Notes under the pieces: generated by a model
What the model saw: only the letters and a program-made list of their open reading frames with translations
Database searches by the model: none
Told to the model about the DNA's origin: nothing
Position numbers and translations under genes: made by a program
From: an uncultured Fibrobacter sp.
Lineage (GTDB): Bacteria; Fibrobacterota; Fibrobacteria; Fibrobacterales; Fibrobacteraceae
Direction of reading: 5' to 3'
Assembly (NCBI GenBank): GCA_946407235.1
Contig: CAMJNF010000005.1
Coordinates: 1-40,882, forward strand
Length of the DNA: 40,882 bases
Shown: in pieces, positions 17,287 to 27,678 of the stretch
How the letters are laid out: each line of letters opens with the position of its first letter
How positions within the stretch are numbered: position 1 is the first letter of the stretch

Positions 17287-18555
17287 TTATTTGTTCCACT
17301 TCAAACTTCTAACAATAAGGGCAGATGCGACCAGCGTAAGAAAATTTTCAAGGGCATAAGCCATCATCGGGCCATTAAATTCATAGAGATTTACAAAAAT
17401 ATAAGTTGCAAAGGCAAGGACGAATTGCGAACAAACTTCAAGTATCAAGAATTTTTTTGTTTCACGGCGAGCAATTAAAACAAGCCCAAGCGCCCAGCCC
17501 CCTACGCGGAAAAAATCACCTACAAGTTGCATCGGAATATAATCAATTGCGCCTGTAAATTCCGACGAAAGCATCACAAGGACAAGGAGCGAACGCCCCA
17601 AATAAAGCGACACAACAGCAGCAAGCGCAAGCAACATCGTCTTTGCAAAAATCGGTCGAAACATTTTAGAGAATTCGGACTTAGTCATCTGCGCAGAAAC
17701 CTTTGGCAAAATGATTACGCCAAGAATCGCGGAGAAAAAGGCCGTCAGGAAGTCTGAAATTTTCCAAATGCCCTGCCAAATACCAGCCGCATTCCAGCCC
17801 AAATTTTCGCCAATCGTCATTCGCATAAATGTCAAAACCATCGGAGACAGCACCATCGGTACAATTCCCATCAACGCATACGAGAACCATGGTGCACGAA
17901 TATCAAGCGCCGTTTTTCGAATTTCCTTGAGGCTAAACCCAGCACGAGCTGCAATTTGCGCGGCAAAAATACCGGCAATAACAGACTGCGTTGCCACAAT
18001 AGAAAGTACGCTCAACCGCCCAGAATAAAGGAAAAACGCCACCCAAAGCATTTGCCAAAGCGACGAGACCATGTTGATCAAAGCCCAACGGCGATAATGC
18101 CCAAGCCCATTCATCACGGAGGCGGCAATCGTAATAATATTCGTAGCAAAGACGCCAGGCAACGCAAAGATAATAGCAGCCTGCACAAGACGCGGATGAA
18201 TATCCGGAAAGAATTTTTCAAGCGGGACCGTAAAGCAGAGAACAAGCGCAACGGCAAAAGTCACGATACTCGCAAAAGTCGTCAAACGGAAACCACCCCG
18301 CCACATTCCCTGCAACTTTTCCAAATTATTCTTGTTCTGCGCGGTCAGGCTCACCCAGCCATTCTGGAGAGCAAGCGAAGACGTAGCCTGCCCCATCGTC
18401 ATGAAGTTCATGAACTGTCCAACACACGCAAATACGCTCGGCGAAAGGTACACCGCGAGCAGCTTGTTCACAACAAACACGCGTAAGGCGTTCAAGAACG
18501 TCACCATTCCAGAACCTAAAAACGCTTTCCAAAAATTCACAGAATCAGACTTCAT
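17287..18555 (-). CDS. Polysaccharide flippase, WzxE-like
   Basis: A 422-residue integral membrane protein of the MOP/Wzx superfamily with about 12 hydrophobic helices. It would flip an undecaprenyl-linked oligosaccharide across the inner membrane. ATG at 18555 is preferred to the TTG at 18558; no good Shine-Dalgarno sequence is seen. The N-terminus (NALRVFVVNKLLAVYLSPSVFACVGQFMNFMTM) and ALQNGWVSLTAQN resemble the lipid III flippase WzxE of enterobacterial common antigen. The gene order, sugar aminotransferase then flippase then transferase, is like wecE-wzxE-wecF. Whether the substrate is related cannot be told. It is followed 12 bases later by the glycosyltransferase. Confidence 0.88.
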   Translation of the reverse strand: MKSDSVNFWKAFLGSGMVTFLNALRVFVVNKLLAVYLSPSVFACVGQFMNFMTMGQATSSLALQNGWVSLTAQNKNNLEKLQGMWRGGFRLTTFASIVTFAVALVLCFTVPLEKFFPDIHPRLVQAAIIFALPGVFATNIITIAASVMNGLGHYRRWALINMVSSLWQMLWVAFFLYSGRLSVLSIVATQSVIAGIFAAQIAARAGFSLKEIRKTALDIRAPWFSYALMGIVPMVLSPMVLTFMRMTIGENLGWNAAGIWQGIWKISDFLTAFFSAILGVIILPKVSAQMTKSEFSKMFRPIFAKTMLLALAAVVSLYLGRSLLVLVMLSSEFTGAIDYIPMQLVGDFFRVGGWALGLVLIARRETKKFLILEVCSQFVLAFATYIFVNLYEFNGPMMAYALENFLTLVASALIVRSLKWNK

Positions 18556-18573
18556 CAAATTTTACCATGTATA

Positions 18574-18606
18574 GATTGCTTCGTCACTTCGTTCCTCGCA
18601 ATGACG
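18574..18606. repeat. Dispersed intergenic repeat (GATTGCTTCGTCACTTCG type)
   Basis: In the 87-base gap between aminotransferase and flippase lies a sequence starting GATTGCTTCGTCACTTCG and ending CTCGCAATGACG, with ATTGC/GCAAT ends that pair. From memory, near-identical elements are scattered between genes in many bacterial genomes. Only one copy lies in this window. Confidence 0.55.
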
Positions 18607-18645
18607 TTTAAAGAATTAGTTGCGCACGTCACGTTGATTTCATCC

Positions 18646-19758
18646 CTAAAATTCATTAATTGCGCCAATCACTTCAGAAACTTCTTCATCCGTTAGCACC
18701 GGACTCATGGGAATACTGAGAATCGTTTTCGCCATTGATTCTGCAATCCGGTAATCACCACTGAATTCGTGAGCGTAAGCCTCCTGCAAATGCGGTGGAA
18801 TCGGATAATGAATGAGAGTTTCGATGCTTCGCTCTTTGAGGAACGTCTGCAACGCATTGCGAGATTCTTCGCTTTTAAGACGAATCACAAAAACATGCCA
18901 AACATGTTCCGATGCCGTCTGCGGAATCTCGGGCAATAGAACTTTGGCATTCTTGATTTCAGAGCAATAACGAGCCGCAATTTCTCGACGACGTTCGTTT
19001 GACGATTCCAAATCGGGAAGTTTAGCAAGCAACATCGCCGCCTGTATTTCGTCCAATCGGGAATTTACACCTTTAAACTTGTTCACATACTTACGTTCAG
19101 AGCCATAGTTTCCAAGGGCTCGCACCATATTCGCCACAGATTCATCGTTTGTAAGCACAATGCCTGCATCACCCAGCGCGCCCAAATTTTTTGTCGGATA
19201 AAAGCTGAATGCAGCCGCAAAGCCAAACGAGCCAGCTTTACGGCCATCTTTCAAACGAGCACCATGAGCTTGCGCACAATCTTCAAAAAGGAGCAAGCCA
19301 TGCGAACTTGCAAATTCACAAATTTCATCCATTGCACACAAGCGCCCGTACAAATGCACAACCAAGATCCCTCGAGTACGAGCACCAACGGCACGTTCTA
19401 AAAGCTTCGGATCCATATCGTAACTATTTTCGGCAGGTTCCACAAGCACAGGCTTAAGTCCTACAGCGCTAACCGCAAGAACGGTCGCGATATATGTATT
19501 GGCAGGCACAAGAATTTCATCACCCTCATGCAACCGGCCAAGTTCCATCGAAGCACGCAACATGAGAGAAAGCGCATCAAGTCCATTCCCAACGCCCACA
19601 GCGTATTTTACACCACAAAAATCAGCAAAAGCGCGTTCAAAACGCTCGCAGAAATGACCGCGAATATACCAACCAGATTCCACAACATCAGCCGCAGCAT
19701 TCTTGAGGGAATCCATATAAGGAGCGTTCAATCGTTTTAAATCAAGAAAAGGAACCAT
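18646..19758 (-). CDS. PLP-dependent sugar aminotransferase (DegT/DnrJ/EryC1, FdtB-like)
   Basis: A 370-residue enzyme that transfers an amino group, normally from glutamate, to a keto-deoxysugar nucleotide such as dTDP-3-oxo-6-deoxyhexose. The N-terminus [13 protein letters not shown] fits the family and fixes the start at 19758, although no Shine-Dalgarno sequence is visible. [37 protein letters not shown] (27-63) and [14 protein letters not shown] are the cofactor-phosphate region. The PLP-binding Asp160 is in [10 protein letters not shown] and the Schiff-base lysine is Lys190 in [15 protein letters not shown]. The best recalled match is FdtB/QdtB. It starts the polysaccharide unit, 90 bases ahead of the flippase, so an amino-deoxyhexose is likely in the surface glycan. 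No dTDP-sugar synthesis genes are in the window. Confidence 0.92.
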   Translation of the reverse strand: MVPFLDLKRLNAPYMDSLKNAAADVVESGWYIRGHFCERFERAFADFCGVKYAVGVGNGLDALSLMLRASMELGRLHEGDEILVPANTYIATVLAVSAVGLKPVLVEPAENSYDMDPKLLERAVGARTRGILVVHLYGRLCAMDEICEFASSHGLLLFEDCAQAHGARLKDGRKAGSFGFAAAFSFYPTKNLGALGDAGIVLTNDESVANMVRALGNYGSERKYVNKFKGVNSRLDEIQAAMLLAKLPDLESSNERRREIAARYCSEIKNAKVLLPEIPQTASEHVWHVFVIRLKSEESRNALQTFLKERSIETLIHYPIPPHLQEAYAHEFSGDYRIAESMAKTILSIPMSPVLTDEEVSEVIGAINEF

Positions 19759-19862
19759 TATTGCAAACTATTAGTTGTTAGTCAAGTGCCTGTGGTCGGT
19801 CGTTTCTGGTTACTAGTCAGAATTTACTAGTGACTGGAAACTAGCGAGTTTTCAAACAATAT

Positions 19863-19893
19863 AAAAAAATCGGTTCCGTTAAACGAAACCGAT
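19863..19893 (-). terminator. Terminator of tRNA-Lys
   Basis: On the minus strand, TCGGTTTCG pairs with CGGAACCGA (one U-G pair) around a short loop, followed by a run of seven T. It begins 4 bases beyond the tRNA 3' end. Confidence 0.85.
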
Positions 19894-19896
19894 TAC

Positions 19897-19969
19897 TGAG
19901 CTACGAAGGGCTCGAACCTTCGACCCACGCCTTAAAAGGGCGTTGCTCTACCAACTGAGCTAGTAGCCC
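19897..19969 (-). tRNA. tRNA-Lys (anticodon UUU)
   Basis: A 73-base cloverleaf on the minus strand. The acceptor GGGCTAC pairs with GTAGCTC (one G-T). The D-arm contains AGCTCAGTTGGTAGAGC. The anticodon stem ACGCC/GGCGT closes the loop CTTTTAA with anticodon TTT. The T-arm contains GGTTCGAGCC, with discriminator A. CCA is not encoded and must be added afterwards. Confidence 0.97.
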
Positions 19970-20058
19970 GAGCAGGTGCAAATATACAAAAACATTTTTA
20001 TATTGTAAAGGCTTAAGAATGACAATTAAGTAAAAAAATCATACTTAATGTGCATTTA

Positions 20059-20087
20059 TTGGAAAAATCTCTCTGACTTTTTATAAA
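20059..20087 (+). promoter_or_regulatory. Sigma-70-like promoter, leaderless geometry
   Basis: TTGGAA (20059-20064), a 17-base spacer and TATAAA (20082-20087). The ATG at 20096 begins 8 bases after the -10 box, so the transcript should start at or next to the AUG. No Shine-Dalgarno sequence is present. Confidence 0.65.
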
Positions 20088-20095
20088 TTTACACC

Positions 20096-21109
20096 ATGGA
20101 TTTATTGAAGAAACTTTCAGCAATTGCAGCGCTCGCTATAGCATGTCCGGCATCTAACTTTGGTTATTTCACTAAGCACGATGCGGGACAAGAAGTTTTT
20201 TCATTTATATCGACGTTTGACAGCCCGCGTAATGCGGCGCTCGAGAAATCGGCATCAGCTCTTCCATCAACAGATCCGTCTATTGTGCAGTTAAATCCGG
20301 CAGCAGTCATCATCGCCGATGGCAAAAAACGTGTTGCCGAAGCACACTGGCAAACAAGCGAATTCGCCGACAATCAAGGAACACTTTCGTTCACAACGCA
20401 ATACCAGAAGTTCATCCTGCAATTCTCGTACAACTGGCTGTCCTATGGTACCATCGAGGGTTACGACCAATACGGCGAACTGAACGGTAGTGAATACAAG
20501 CCTTTCAGCCAACTCGTAACTGCAACTGTAGCCTATCCCATGAAACATATCCGTGTGGGCGCAACAATCAAGTTCGCCTCCGACAAGCTGACTGGGGATG
20601 CCACAGACCAAACCGCAATGGCAGCAGCATTCGACTGGGGCTTGACCTGGATGTCCGACAGCAAAAACTACGGTTTTTCATTTGTTGCAAGAGATTTCGG
20701 TGCGCAGATTCGCGGTTACCTCAAAGACGGCTCCGATGACTCCTACCCGCTGTCGCAGACTTTCGCCATCGGCGGTTTCTTCAAGCCCCGTAGCGCACCA
20801 CGTTTGACCCTCTTGGCAGAAACGGACTTTCCGCGCTATGCAGAACCGGACCTGAACCTCGGTGCAGAATACGCCCTCGGCGAATTCTTCCGCATTCGCG
20901 CTGGTTTCTCCCGCACATGGCTCGACATTTCTCGCGACTTCAAGCAGTTAGCGTCATCCTCTAGCAGACCTGACGAGACCAACAAAGCACGCCTGTTCAG
21001 CCTCGGTCTCGGCTACAATTCAAGCCTGTTCGCCTTCGACTATGCATTCTCTTACCTAGCAACAGAAATAGGCTACGAACACAGGCTCGGCCTCCGAGTT
21101 GAATTCTAA
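20096..21109 (+). CDS. PorV/PorQ-like outer-membrane beta-barrel protein
   Basis: A 337-residue exported protein with a signal peptide (LLKKLSAIAALAIACPASNFGYF). The region STFDSPRNAALEKSASALPSTDPSIVQLNPAAVI follows the pattern of PorV/PorQ-type barrels (small residues, D-x-S, NPA near residue 70). The remainder alternates polar and hydrophobic residues in strand-length blocks with many aromatic residues, ending in a terminal strand (HRLGLRVEF) with C-terminal Phe as in outer-membrane barrels. PorQ and PorV help release or modify type IX secretion cargo in Bacteroidota, so a link to the type IX-like cargo encoded at 9794-16222 is plausible but inferred. It has its own strong leaderless-type promoter and is followed after 14 bases by the next gene, probably co-transcribed. 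Confidence 0.7.
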   Translation: MDLLKKLSAIAALAIACPASNFGYFTKHDAGQEVFSFISTFDSPRNAALEKSASALPSTDPSIVQLNPAAVIIADGKKRVAEAHWQTSEFADNQGTLSFTTQYQKFILQFSYNWLSYGTIEGYDQYGELNGSEYKPFSQLVTATVAYPMKHIRVGATIKFASDKLTGDATDQTAMAAAFDWGLTWMSDSKNYGFSFVARDFGAQIRGYLKDGSDDSYPLSQTFAIGGFFKPRSAPRLTLLAETDFPRYAEPDLNLGAEYALGEFFRIRAGFSRTWLDISRDFKQLASSSSRPDETNKARLFSLGLGYNSSLFAFDYAFSYLATEIGYEHRLGLRVEF

Positions 21110-21123
21110 TTTTTGGACACTTA

Positions 21124-21930
21124 ATGCGGCAGTTCGACGTTTTTGTTTTTGACGAGAACTTTGACGAAGCGCAAGGAAACCTCCCCCAACCACCATTCAC
21201 GGACCCCGAACTCGGCTGGTTCTATACAAATGATTGGAACAAGCACCTTGAAGAAATCGAGGGCGAATGGGTCGTATTCACGCACCCAAGCATCAAGATT
21301 GATCGCGACTTTTTGAACAACGTTGCAGAAGTCACAGACGGATTTCCAATGGTCGATGCCTTCGCACCACGCATCCGTACATTACCTAGCAGCAAAGCAA
21401 CAGAAAGCGCCATTACAAACAAAAGAAAATTCTTGAGTGGCTTTTTACTGAAGCGATGGACAAAAGGTTCCGGTTTCATAGAAATCGACGAGAACGCTCC
21501 AATGTGTTACGTTGCGATTCCGCACCCATTCATAGCCATTTACGCGAGAAGAATCATCCAGCGTACCGGCGCTTTTGACACAACGCTCCCGCCAGCCTCA
21601 CGCCTCGCAGACTTTACACTCCGCATGATGCATGCCGGCGGCAAGATGTTCTCCGTCCCTTATCTCGTCACTCAAGCAACAACGGACGAAGCAGAAAGAA
21701 TCGTCGGGATTACCGCGAAAAATGCGCAAGCAACAACGCCATACCTAAAATCAACAGCACTCGTTTTATCGAAAGCATTCGGAATCGAAGCATCTCTGCC
21801 GTTTGCCCTCCACCATCCATCCGTAATCCCCACCCTATTACGCAACAGGGGCGCCCTCAAAGAAAAGCGCAAAGCAGCAACACTCCTCTCAAAGCTGAAA
21901 GCAGACTTCTTGACAGAAGTGACGTTGTGA
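21124..21930 (+). CDS. Unknown protein, possible degenerate GT-A glycosyltransferase
   Basis: A 268-residue protein without a signal peptide, 14 bases after the PorV/PorQ-like gene. WVVFTHPSIKIDRDFLNNV (about 49-67) looks like the strand, DXD-like turn and helix of a family 2 glycosyltransferase, with THPS in place of a DXD. IYARRIIQRTGAFDTTLPPASRLADFTLRMMHAGGKMFSVPYLV (about 139-182) recalls the acceptor half (GxFD....D.xLxxRxxxxGxk). The usual N-terminal nucleotide loop is missing, so an active transferase is uncertain. The C-terminal 60 residues are basic and helical. The neighbourhood suggests a role in envelope glycans. Confidence 0.6.
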   Translation: MRQFDVFVFDENFDEAQGNLPQPPFTDPELGWFYTNDWNKHLEEIEGEWVVFTHPSIKIDRDFLNNVAEVTDGFPMVDAFAPRIRTLPSSKATESAITNKRKFLSGFLLKRWTKGSGFIEIDENAPMCYVAIPHPFIAIYARRIIQRTGAFDTTLPPASRLADFTLRMMHAGGKMFSVPYLVTQATTDEAERIVGITAKNAQATTPYLKSTALVLSKAFGIEASLPFALHHPSVIPTLLRNRGALKEKRKAATLLSKLKADFLTEVTL

Positions 21931-22082
21931 TTCATCACAACGCCATCCCTGATATAGAATTGTTGGCATTTTAATGCCTTACAATTCTTAGGTTCGTAGG
22001 AGCAGGATCCAGTAAAATCTAAACTTAGCAGGATTCCTCATCCCTTCGGTCTTCGGGATAACAGCTGGGGTAACAAAGCACA

Positions 22083-22113
22083 AAAAAAGGCCCCGCCGAA
22101 GCGGAGTCTTTTC
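22083..22113. terminator. Bidirectional terminator downstream of gap
   Basis: AGGCCCCGC and GCGGAGTCT pair around CGAA. On the minus strand (the gap side) this is followed by TTTTTTTG, on the plus side by TTTTCTG. The rest of the 262-base gap from 21931 shows only a small ATCCC/GGGAT hairpin near 22038-22060; no gene is seen. Confidence 0.75.
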
Positions 22114-22192
22114 TGTAAAATTTTTAGCGGAGGCGTGGGAATCTAAATTGCCTTAGGCTGTTGCGCCCACACCACTAACACTATTTAAAATC

Positions 22193-23659
<1,467 letters not shown>

Positions 23660-26600
23660 ATGCGTTATTCGTTTGTCAAAAAAGAGAATGTGCTTGCCCG
23701 TCTGACAGTTGCATTCGGGCTTTTTTTCCTGTTTTCTTGCGCGGGTAACACGCCCGATGTAAACACCTCCCCCGCAACAGAAGTTTCGGATTCCGCAGAA
23801 GCGGATTCTTACGATGAGGAATCCTCCGACATCGATTACACGTCCGAAGAAACGGTCGCCCCCAAGGCTACCGGCGGCACCATCGAAACGAGCGGCTACA
23901 CGTTTACCGCACCCGACAACGGATGGACAATCATCGGCGGCGAAGACAACGCCCCTTACGAATTCTACAACCCAAAGACTGGCCGTCGTGCAGTCCTCGT
24001 CGAAGTGACACTCCCCGAAGGCGAGCCCATTCGACTGATGGACCGCGCCCAAATCGAAATGCAGTCCTTCGAATCGAGCGGTAAAAAGGCAACGCTCGCC
24101 GAGACTTACCCCGAAGAAGCTTTCGGTACAACAGGCGCATTCTTTGATGTGGCCGGCAAACGCTACGACACGCCATACGAAGCAGTCGGCATGGTCATCA
24201 ATGCAGGCAACCATGTCTTTACGCTCACGCTCTCGGCAAACGATGCTCAGCTTCCCACAGGCGCCCTCAAACAAGAATGGAAGGATTTTTTCGCCACATT
24301 CAAGCTCAAGGATATCGTCAAGGAATCCGTTCCGGAACTTTCTGCCGAACGAATCATGCAGCATACAAGCATTGACCTTGGATATACTTGGAGCACCACC
24401 GATACTCTTTGGCACAACTGGACTGGAGTCGCACGCCAAAACGAAGATCCAGATCTAGTGCTTAGCGACAAGAAAGAAGACATCTCTTTATTCGTGTACG
24501 GCGCCATCGTCCCCAGCGAAGAAGTCAGCCAGCAGGATATGTTCAAGGTTCTTCTCAGCCGTATCGGACTTTCCTTAAACGAATCGAACATAGAAGTCCA
24601 GCGAGTAAAGGTCGGCGACCGATATGCTCAAGAATTCACACTCACCCGAGTCGTCAACAAGTTCGACTTCTATTATACTGGTAGATTCTTCTATGACAAC
24701 GGCCGTGGAATTCTCATCGCCACATGGACACAGGGCATCAACAAGAAGAAATACGCATCGGTGATGAAAAATGCGCTCGCAGGGCTCAAAGTCGGAGCCT
24801 TACCGCAACAAGCAACCGATGAAGCCTCTCGCCAGAAGCAGAACAAGTTCAACGCCTCGGTCATAAGCCAAGTGGGTATTCTCCGTTTGCTCGAAGACCA
24901 GCCATTTGTAGCCCTCAGCTACTTTGAACGCGCCAACAAGATGGACCCGGAAGAACCGCTTTACCTGATCAACTGCGGTTTTGTGTACCAGATGAAGGAA
25001 CTTTATGGTCCAGGCATCAGCTACTTTACAAGCCAGATGGAACTCGTCCGCAAGAATGGCAAGCTACTCTCGATTCTCGGCGAAATGTACGAAGCGTTGT
25101 TTGATTATGGACACGCCCGTGAATGCGCCGAAGGAGCCTTGCGTTACACGCCCAACAATCCTGAATACGTCATCAACTTGAGCGATGCGCTCTGGGGCTT
25201 GGGACAGCGCCACCAGTCTCTCATTGTTGTGCAACGCCTCTTTGACACGCAGCCAAGCTCCCGCTTGGGCGTTTACCTCGCCAAGACTTACATGGGACTA
25301 GATCAGTACGCCGAAGCTGTCGACATTCTTTACGGTATACGCGGACGTTTTGGCATGAGCAAGGATCTCGGCGAAACGCTCATGGACGCCCTCATGTTCC
25401 TCGGCCGTTACGAAGAAGCACGCGCCATCAGCGAAGAAACGCTCGCTAAGGCTAAGAACGACTATAAAATCTGGACGATGCACGGCAAGATTCTCTTCTA
25501 CAGCCGCAACTATCGCGATGCAGAAAAAGCCCTCACCAAGGCACTCGCCCTCCGCCCGGATAACGAAGACGCCAAGAGTTTCCTCTCTGCCACCAAGGCA
25601 TATCTCGGCAAGGCAGACAACCGCACACTCCAAAAGCCGATTACACCCGTCGAAGATCGCACCGCTGACTTGAAGACTCTTCTCCGCCCGCAAGCCAAAC
25701 AGACTGCCGTCGAAGGAGACTTCCCCGCTGTTATCCATTATCAAAAAGAAGCCCTCAAGGCAGAAAAAGGCGCCAACTGGGTCCGTAGCGAAGAAATGCT
25801 CCTCGAAGTTTTGGACCAGCGTGGAGCCGCCATCTATCGCGAATTCACGTTCGACTTCTTGCCGGGCTTTGACCGCATTTATTTAAACGCACTCGAAGTC
25901 TACGATAGCAATTGGAAACTCAAGCAGAAGGCAACGCTCAACGGAGCCTACATCACCTATGCCACAGAAATTGGCGGCGGTAACGAATCGCAGACAGCAC
26001 ACTTCCCGCTTTCGGAAATTGCACCGGGTGACTACATCTACATGCAATTCAGCCGCACGAACCTCCAGAACAAGGGCATGATTCCGTACACCAATTACGA
26101 AAGCAGCCGCGATGTGCCCGTTGGAGAATCCATCTTCCGCATTTACGCCGACACAACACGCTTTGTCACCGAAGAATACGGACCGCTCCAAAAGACAGCA
26201 ATCAAGGGTGGCATTGAATGGAAGATTGAAAATCCGGTTATCGTGCGCAAGGAACTTTACATGCCGGTTTATCGCGACTTTGGCGCAGGCCTCATGCTCA
26301 CGGGTAAGCAAGAATGGCGTGATGTCGGCGACGATTACCAGAACCTCATCAGCCATCAGTTCAAGCAAGCCGTCAAGGTTCGTGAGCAAGCGTTCGAAGT
26401 GCGCGGCAACAAGATTGGTGACGAAGCCGTCAAGGCAATCATCAACTTTGTCCGTCATGACATCCGCTACCGCGACGTACGATTCGGCGGTCACAGCCTC
26501 ATTCCGCAAACGGCAGAAGTCACCCTCAAGGAACACCGCGGCGACTGCAAGGACATGGCACTTCTCTTGAAGGACATGCTCGAAGCCATCGGTGTGAAGA

Positions 26601-27469
26601 GCTACCTCACGGCAATACATCTCACCGAAGAAGGATTCTCGCACTTGCCGACCATCCAGCAGTTCAACCACATGATCCTCTACATTCCGAAGCAGGGTAA
26701 GATTAGCGAACGCTGGGTTGACGCTACCGACAAGACAGGTAATGACCGCCCGGTACCGCTCGACATGGAAGGCAAAGTCGCTCTCGTCATCGATGGGGAC
26801 CAAAGCCATGTTGTCACAACTCCGATTCTCGAAGACAATCAGGAACATCAAATTGCCATCCAGCACGATTTGTTCATCGGTGCTAACGGTGAATGCGAAT
26901 TCCGCGATTCCGTACAGCTCCAGGGCAAGTTTGCAAGCGCCATCCGCAATAAGTTCTTCGGACGCGACATTAAAGATCAGGAAAAGCTCCTTGAACAGTT
27001 CCTCGCTGCAGGCGTACCTGACGTAAGCATCGGCAACATCCGTATCGAGAACCTCGACCAGTTCAACAAGCCGCTCATCATCGTGAACACATACCTTTCC
27101 AAGGGATACTTCGGCCAAGGCGGTTCCGAACTCAAGGGACGCTTCCCGAACGTGTGGGAACGCAGTCTCTTCAAGCTTCCGAAAGTTGCAAAGCGCCACC
27201 ACCCCATCCGCATGCCGCACGAGACCATTTTCAGCTTCAAGCTCAACATAAAGACTGCAAGCGGTCACTCGGTTACGCTCACCGAAGCCAAACCGCTCAA
27301 CCGCACAGCAGACTACGTGAGCTTCGAAAAAGCACCGAAATCCAAGACCTCTAGCGGAATCAAGTGGACCACGTTTGCGCTCTACGCCGACCCAAGCGAA
27401 TACGACAAGATCCGCGAAGAATGGAACTACCTCCTGAGCGAAACAAGCCCGATGATTACGGTGAGGTAA
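23660..27469 (+). CDS. Large TPR lipoprotein with DUF3857 and transglutaminase-like domains
   Basis: A 1269-residue predicted lipoprotein: hydrophobic LTVAFGLFFLFSC with lipobox Cys27, then an acidic Ser/Glu linker. Residues about 75-395 form an unassigned double domain with two similar PsbP/MlaD-like beta segments. From about 405 to 660 there are TPR-like helical repeats (VALSYFERANKMDPEEPLYLINCGFVYQ, DAEKALTKALALRPDNEDAKSFLSAT). A DUF3857-like region (about 695-900) leads into a transglutaminase-like core with the triad Cys963 (HRGDCKDMALLLKDML), His1004 (FNHMILYIP) and Asp1021 (WVDATDKTG). Such DUF3857-transglutaminase proteins are common in Bacteroidota and Fibrobacterota, but the substrate is not known; peptide cleavage or cross-linking is possible. 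It stands alone. The start lacks a good ribosome site. Confidence 0.85.
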   Translation: MRYSFVKKENVLARLTVAFGLFFLFSCAGNTPDVNTSPATEVSDSAEADSYDEESSDIDYTSEETVAPKATGGTIETSGYTFTAPDNGWTIIGGEDNAPYEFYNPKTGRRAVLVEVTLPEGEPIRLMDRAQIEMQSFESSGKKATLAETYPEEAFGTTGAFFDVAGKRYDTPYEAVGMVINAGNHVFTLTLSANDAQLPTGALKQEWKDFFATFKLKDIVKESVPELSAERIMQHTSIDLGYTWSTTDTLWHNWTGVARQNEDPDLVLSDKKEDISLFVYGAIVPSEEVSQQDMFKVLLSRIGLSLNESNIEVQRVKVGDRYAQEFTLTRVVNKFDFYYTGRFFYDNGRGILIATWTQGINKKKYASVMKNALAGLKVGALPQQATDEASRQKQNKFNASVISQVGILRLLEDQPFVALSYFERANKMDPEEPLYLINCGFVYQMKELYGPGISYFTSQMELVRKNGKLLSILGEMYEALFDYGHARECAEGALRYTPNNPEYVINLSDALWGLGQRHQSLIVVQRLFDTQPSSRLGVYLAKTYMGLDQYAEAVDILYGIRGRFGMSKDLGETLMDALMFLGRYEEARAISEETLAKAKNDYKIWTMHGKILFYSRNYRDAEKALTKALALRPDNEDAKSFLSATKAYLGKADNRTLQKPITPVEDRTADLKTLLRPQAKQTAVEGDFPAVIHYQKEALKAEKGANWVRSEEMLLEVLDQRGAAIYREFTFDFLPGFDRIYLNALEVYDSNWKLKQKATLNGAYITYATEIGGGNESQTAHFPLSEIAPGDYIYMQFSRTNLQNKGMIPYTNYESSRDVPVGESIFRIYADTTRFVTEEYGPLQKTAIKGGIEWKIENPVIVRKELYMPVYRDFGAGLMLTGKQEWRDVGDDYQNLISHQFKQAVKVREQAFEVRGNKIGDEAVKAIINFVRHDIRYRDVRFGGHSLIPQTAEVTLKEHRGDCKDMALLLKDMLEAIGVKSYLTAIHLTEEGFSHLPTIQQFNHMILYIPKQGKISERWVDATDKTGNDRPVPLDMEGKVALVIDGDQSHVVTTPILEDNQEHQIAIQHDLFIGANGECEFRDSVQLQGKFASAIRNKFFGRDIKDQEKLLEQFLAAGVPDVSIGNIRIENLDQFNKPLIIVNTYLSKGYFGQGGSELKGRFPNVWERSLFKLPKVAKRHHPIRMPHETIFSFKLNIKTASGHSVTLTEAKPLNRTADYVSFEKAPKSKTSSGIKWTTFALYADPSEYDKIREEWNYLLSETSPMITVR

Positions 27470-27678
27470 GACGAAAGAACGCCGCTACGCGGCTACAGAC
27501 GAGAGACGAAAGATTATATTTCCTCTCTCGTCTTTGCACTCCATGCAAGACGTTTCGGCTCAGTTATGAAATCAAGTAAACTTGCTTTCGCAACATTCGC
27601 CTCTCTCGTCTTTCGTCTACCAGCGAAGCGATCTCTCGTCTAATACAACCATTGACTAATAACCATTGACCAATAACT
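27470..27678. repeat. Intergenic repeat cluster (AGACGAGAGACGAAAG words and TTGAC/AATAAC words)
   Basis: The gap begins with AGACGAAAGA at the stop codon, a GCCGC/GCGGC hairpin (27481-27493), and AGACGAGAGACGAAAG (27497-27512). The latter's inverse follows as CTCTCGTCTTT (27524-27534), CTCTCGTCTTTCGTCT (27603-27618) and CTCTCGTC (27633-27640), giving several alternative 9-11 bp stems. At 27649-27678 come CCATTGACTAATAA and CCATTGACCAATAAC, ending exactly at the yfcE start codon. No gene and no Shine-Dalgarno sequence are seen. Confidence 0.65.

Noticed and set aside
25883-27268. A 461-codon open frame on the minus strand
   Set aside because: It is antisense to the TPR/transglutaminase lipoprotein, whose catalytic triad is encoded on the plus strand; the long frame comes from codon bias.
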